From assembly GCA_038236965.1 (NCBI GenBank), contig JBBRZF010000076.1, positions 1-14,632 on the forward strand: DNA of 14,632 nt. The letters run 5' to 3'. The notes under the pieces were generated by a model, which saw only the letters and a program-made list of their open reading frames with translations, did not search any database and was not told the origin of the DNA. The DNA is from JBBRZF01 sp038236965 (lineage in GTDB: Bacteria > Acidobacteriota > Terriglobia > Terriglobales > Acidobacteriaceae). Positions within the stretch are counted from its first letter, which is position 1. Each line of letters opens with the position of its first letter. This document shows positions 13,970 to 14,632 of the stretch, in pieces. Position numbers and translations under genes: made by a program.

Positions 13970-14632
13970 CTAGAAACTCACGCTGGCGGCGCCACTCAAT
14001 TGAGGAGTTGGTTTTTCCGCGATAATCAAAGATTGCAACCCTAGCCAACGTAGGACAGGTAAATCCCGATCCAGGGCGTCCAGATAGACCTGGCGACCCG
14101 GGAGTAGAGCGACTAGACTTCGCGAGCCTGTCCACTTCGGTTGCAGGCCAGCCTGTCTCACCCATGTAAGGGTGACGGGCAGTAAGGTGCACTTATTGAT
14201 TGGCTGTCCCACTTCGGTGAACCGCCGCCCGGTAAGTTGGAGATACAACCGATACAAACCGTACATGTTGAGGTAATTCGGGCTGGATAGAAATAGGCGC
14301 CCTCCCGGCTTGAGGACGCGGGCCAGTTCTCTAACCGCGCGCCGCGGATTAGGGACATGCTCGATGGTCTCGCACGAGATAACCGTATCAAACATGTCGT
14401 CGGGATATCCGATTTGTTGGATATCCATAACCTGCCAGTGAACCGGGAGGCGTTTATTAAGCGCGTAAGCCTTTCCCATAGCCACTGCGGCGTGAGAGAA
14501 GTCTGCGGCGACGAGCGTTGAAGCACAACTCATTTGCCCGGCTAGCCAGCACGCAAATCCGCCACGCCCGCAGCCGATTTCCAAGATTCGGCCACCAGCC
14601 AGATCCCGGTCAGTGAGTGCTTTTCTTATCAT
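13970..14632 (-). CDS. Class I SAM-dependent methyltransferase (5' end probably outside window)
   Basis: The 220 visible residues carry a full Methyltransf_11/25-type core: GGRILEIGCGRGGF (13-26, motif I), an acidic residue ending beta-2 (Asp44), VMDIQQ (68-73), FDTVISCETIEHVPNP (81-96) and LKPGGRLFLSSPNY (107-120). These bind S-adenosylmethionine; the acceptor is unknown and is probably a sugar or a lipid-linked intermediate of this pathway. The first visible ATG coincides with the last bases of the window (14630-14632), only 12 residues before motif I. Related enzymes usually have 30 or more residues there, so the true start is likely beyond the edge. It is first in the visible gene order, just before the flippase. 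N-methylation or C-methylation cannot be excluded. Confidence 0.85.
   Translation of the reverse strand: MIRKALTDRDLAGGRILEIGCGRGGFACWLAGQMSCASTLVAADFSHAAVAMGKAYALNKRLPVHWQVMDIQQIGYPDDMFDTVISCETIEHVPNPRRAVRELARVLKPGGRLFLSSPNYLNMYGLYRLYLQLTGRRFTEVGQPINKCTLLPVTLTWVRQAGLQPKWTGSRSLVALLPGRQVYLDALDRDLPVLRWLGLQSLIIAEKPTPQLSGAASVSF

Overview
The window holds one long, co-directional surface-polysaccharide biosynthesis cluster. Every supported gene lies on the minus strand, so transcription runs from base 14632 towards base 1. Thirteen protein genes are visible. The two at the edges are cut: the first methyltransferase probably lacks its N-terminus, and the last glycosyltransferase is represented only by its first 85 residues. 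No tRNA, rRNA, transposase, CRISPR array or phage gene was seen. Base composition looks roughly balanced (about half G+C by eye). Start codons are mixed (ATG, GTG and at least one TTG), and three start/stop overlaps of the ATGA/GTGA type are present. The organism is a bacterium making a Wzx-exported heteropolysaccharide (O-antigen, capsule or exopolysaccharide). I cannot name its phylum from this sequence.

Layout in transcription order. Assembly and export block: class I methyltransferase (13970-14632), Wzx-type flippase (12398-13933), GT4 glycosyltransferase (10983-12401) and a large multi-pass membrane protein (9496-10986) that is the best Wzy polymerase candidate, with a membrane GT-C glycosyltransferase as the alternative. 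The last three are joined by ATGA/GTGA overlaps. Sugar-transfer block: GT11 fucosyltransferase-like protein (8529-9419), GT2 glycosyltransferase (7644-8459) and a second GT4 (6186-7355). Precursor and decoration block: UDP-glucuronate-decarboxylase-like SDR (5097-6074), a 373-base non-coding gap, and a TylF-family methyltransferase (3890-4723). L-amino-sugar block: an extended SDR (2861-3829), an RmlC-like cupin (2424-2864), an RmlD-like reductase (1462-2388), a FnlC/WbjD-type UDP-sugar 2-epimerase (366-1457), and the start of a WbuB-like GT4 (1-256).

How the genes fit together (inference). The last block resembles the logic of UDP-L-FucNAc, UDP-L-QuiNAc or UDP-L-RhaNAc synthesis: 3,5-epimerisation, 4-reduction, 2-epimerisation, then transfer by a WbuB-type enzyme. 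No PF02719-type 4,6-dehydratase that would begin such a pathway is in the window. The decarboxylase-like SDR would supply a pentose donor (UDP-xylose or its 4-keto form). The GT11 enzyme suggests a fucose-like or other 6-deoxyhexose residue. Five glycosyltransferases, two methyltransferases, a flippase and a polymerase candidate suit a Wzx/Wzy-dependent polymer with a repeat of several sugars, at least one of them probably O-methylated.

I found no convincing sign of a wholly new kind of system. The points of real interest are the stand-alone cupin and paired SDRs in the L-sugar block, the altered donor-binding motif of the GT11 enzyme, the unassigned large membrane protein, and the structured gap at 4724-5096.
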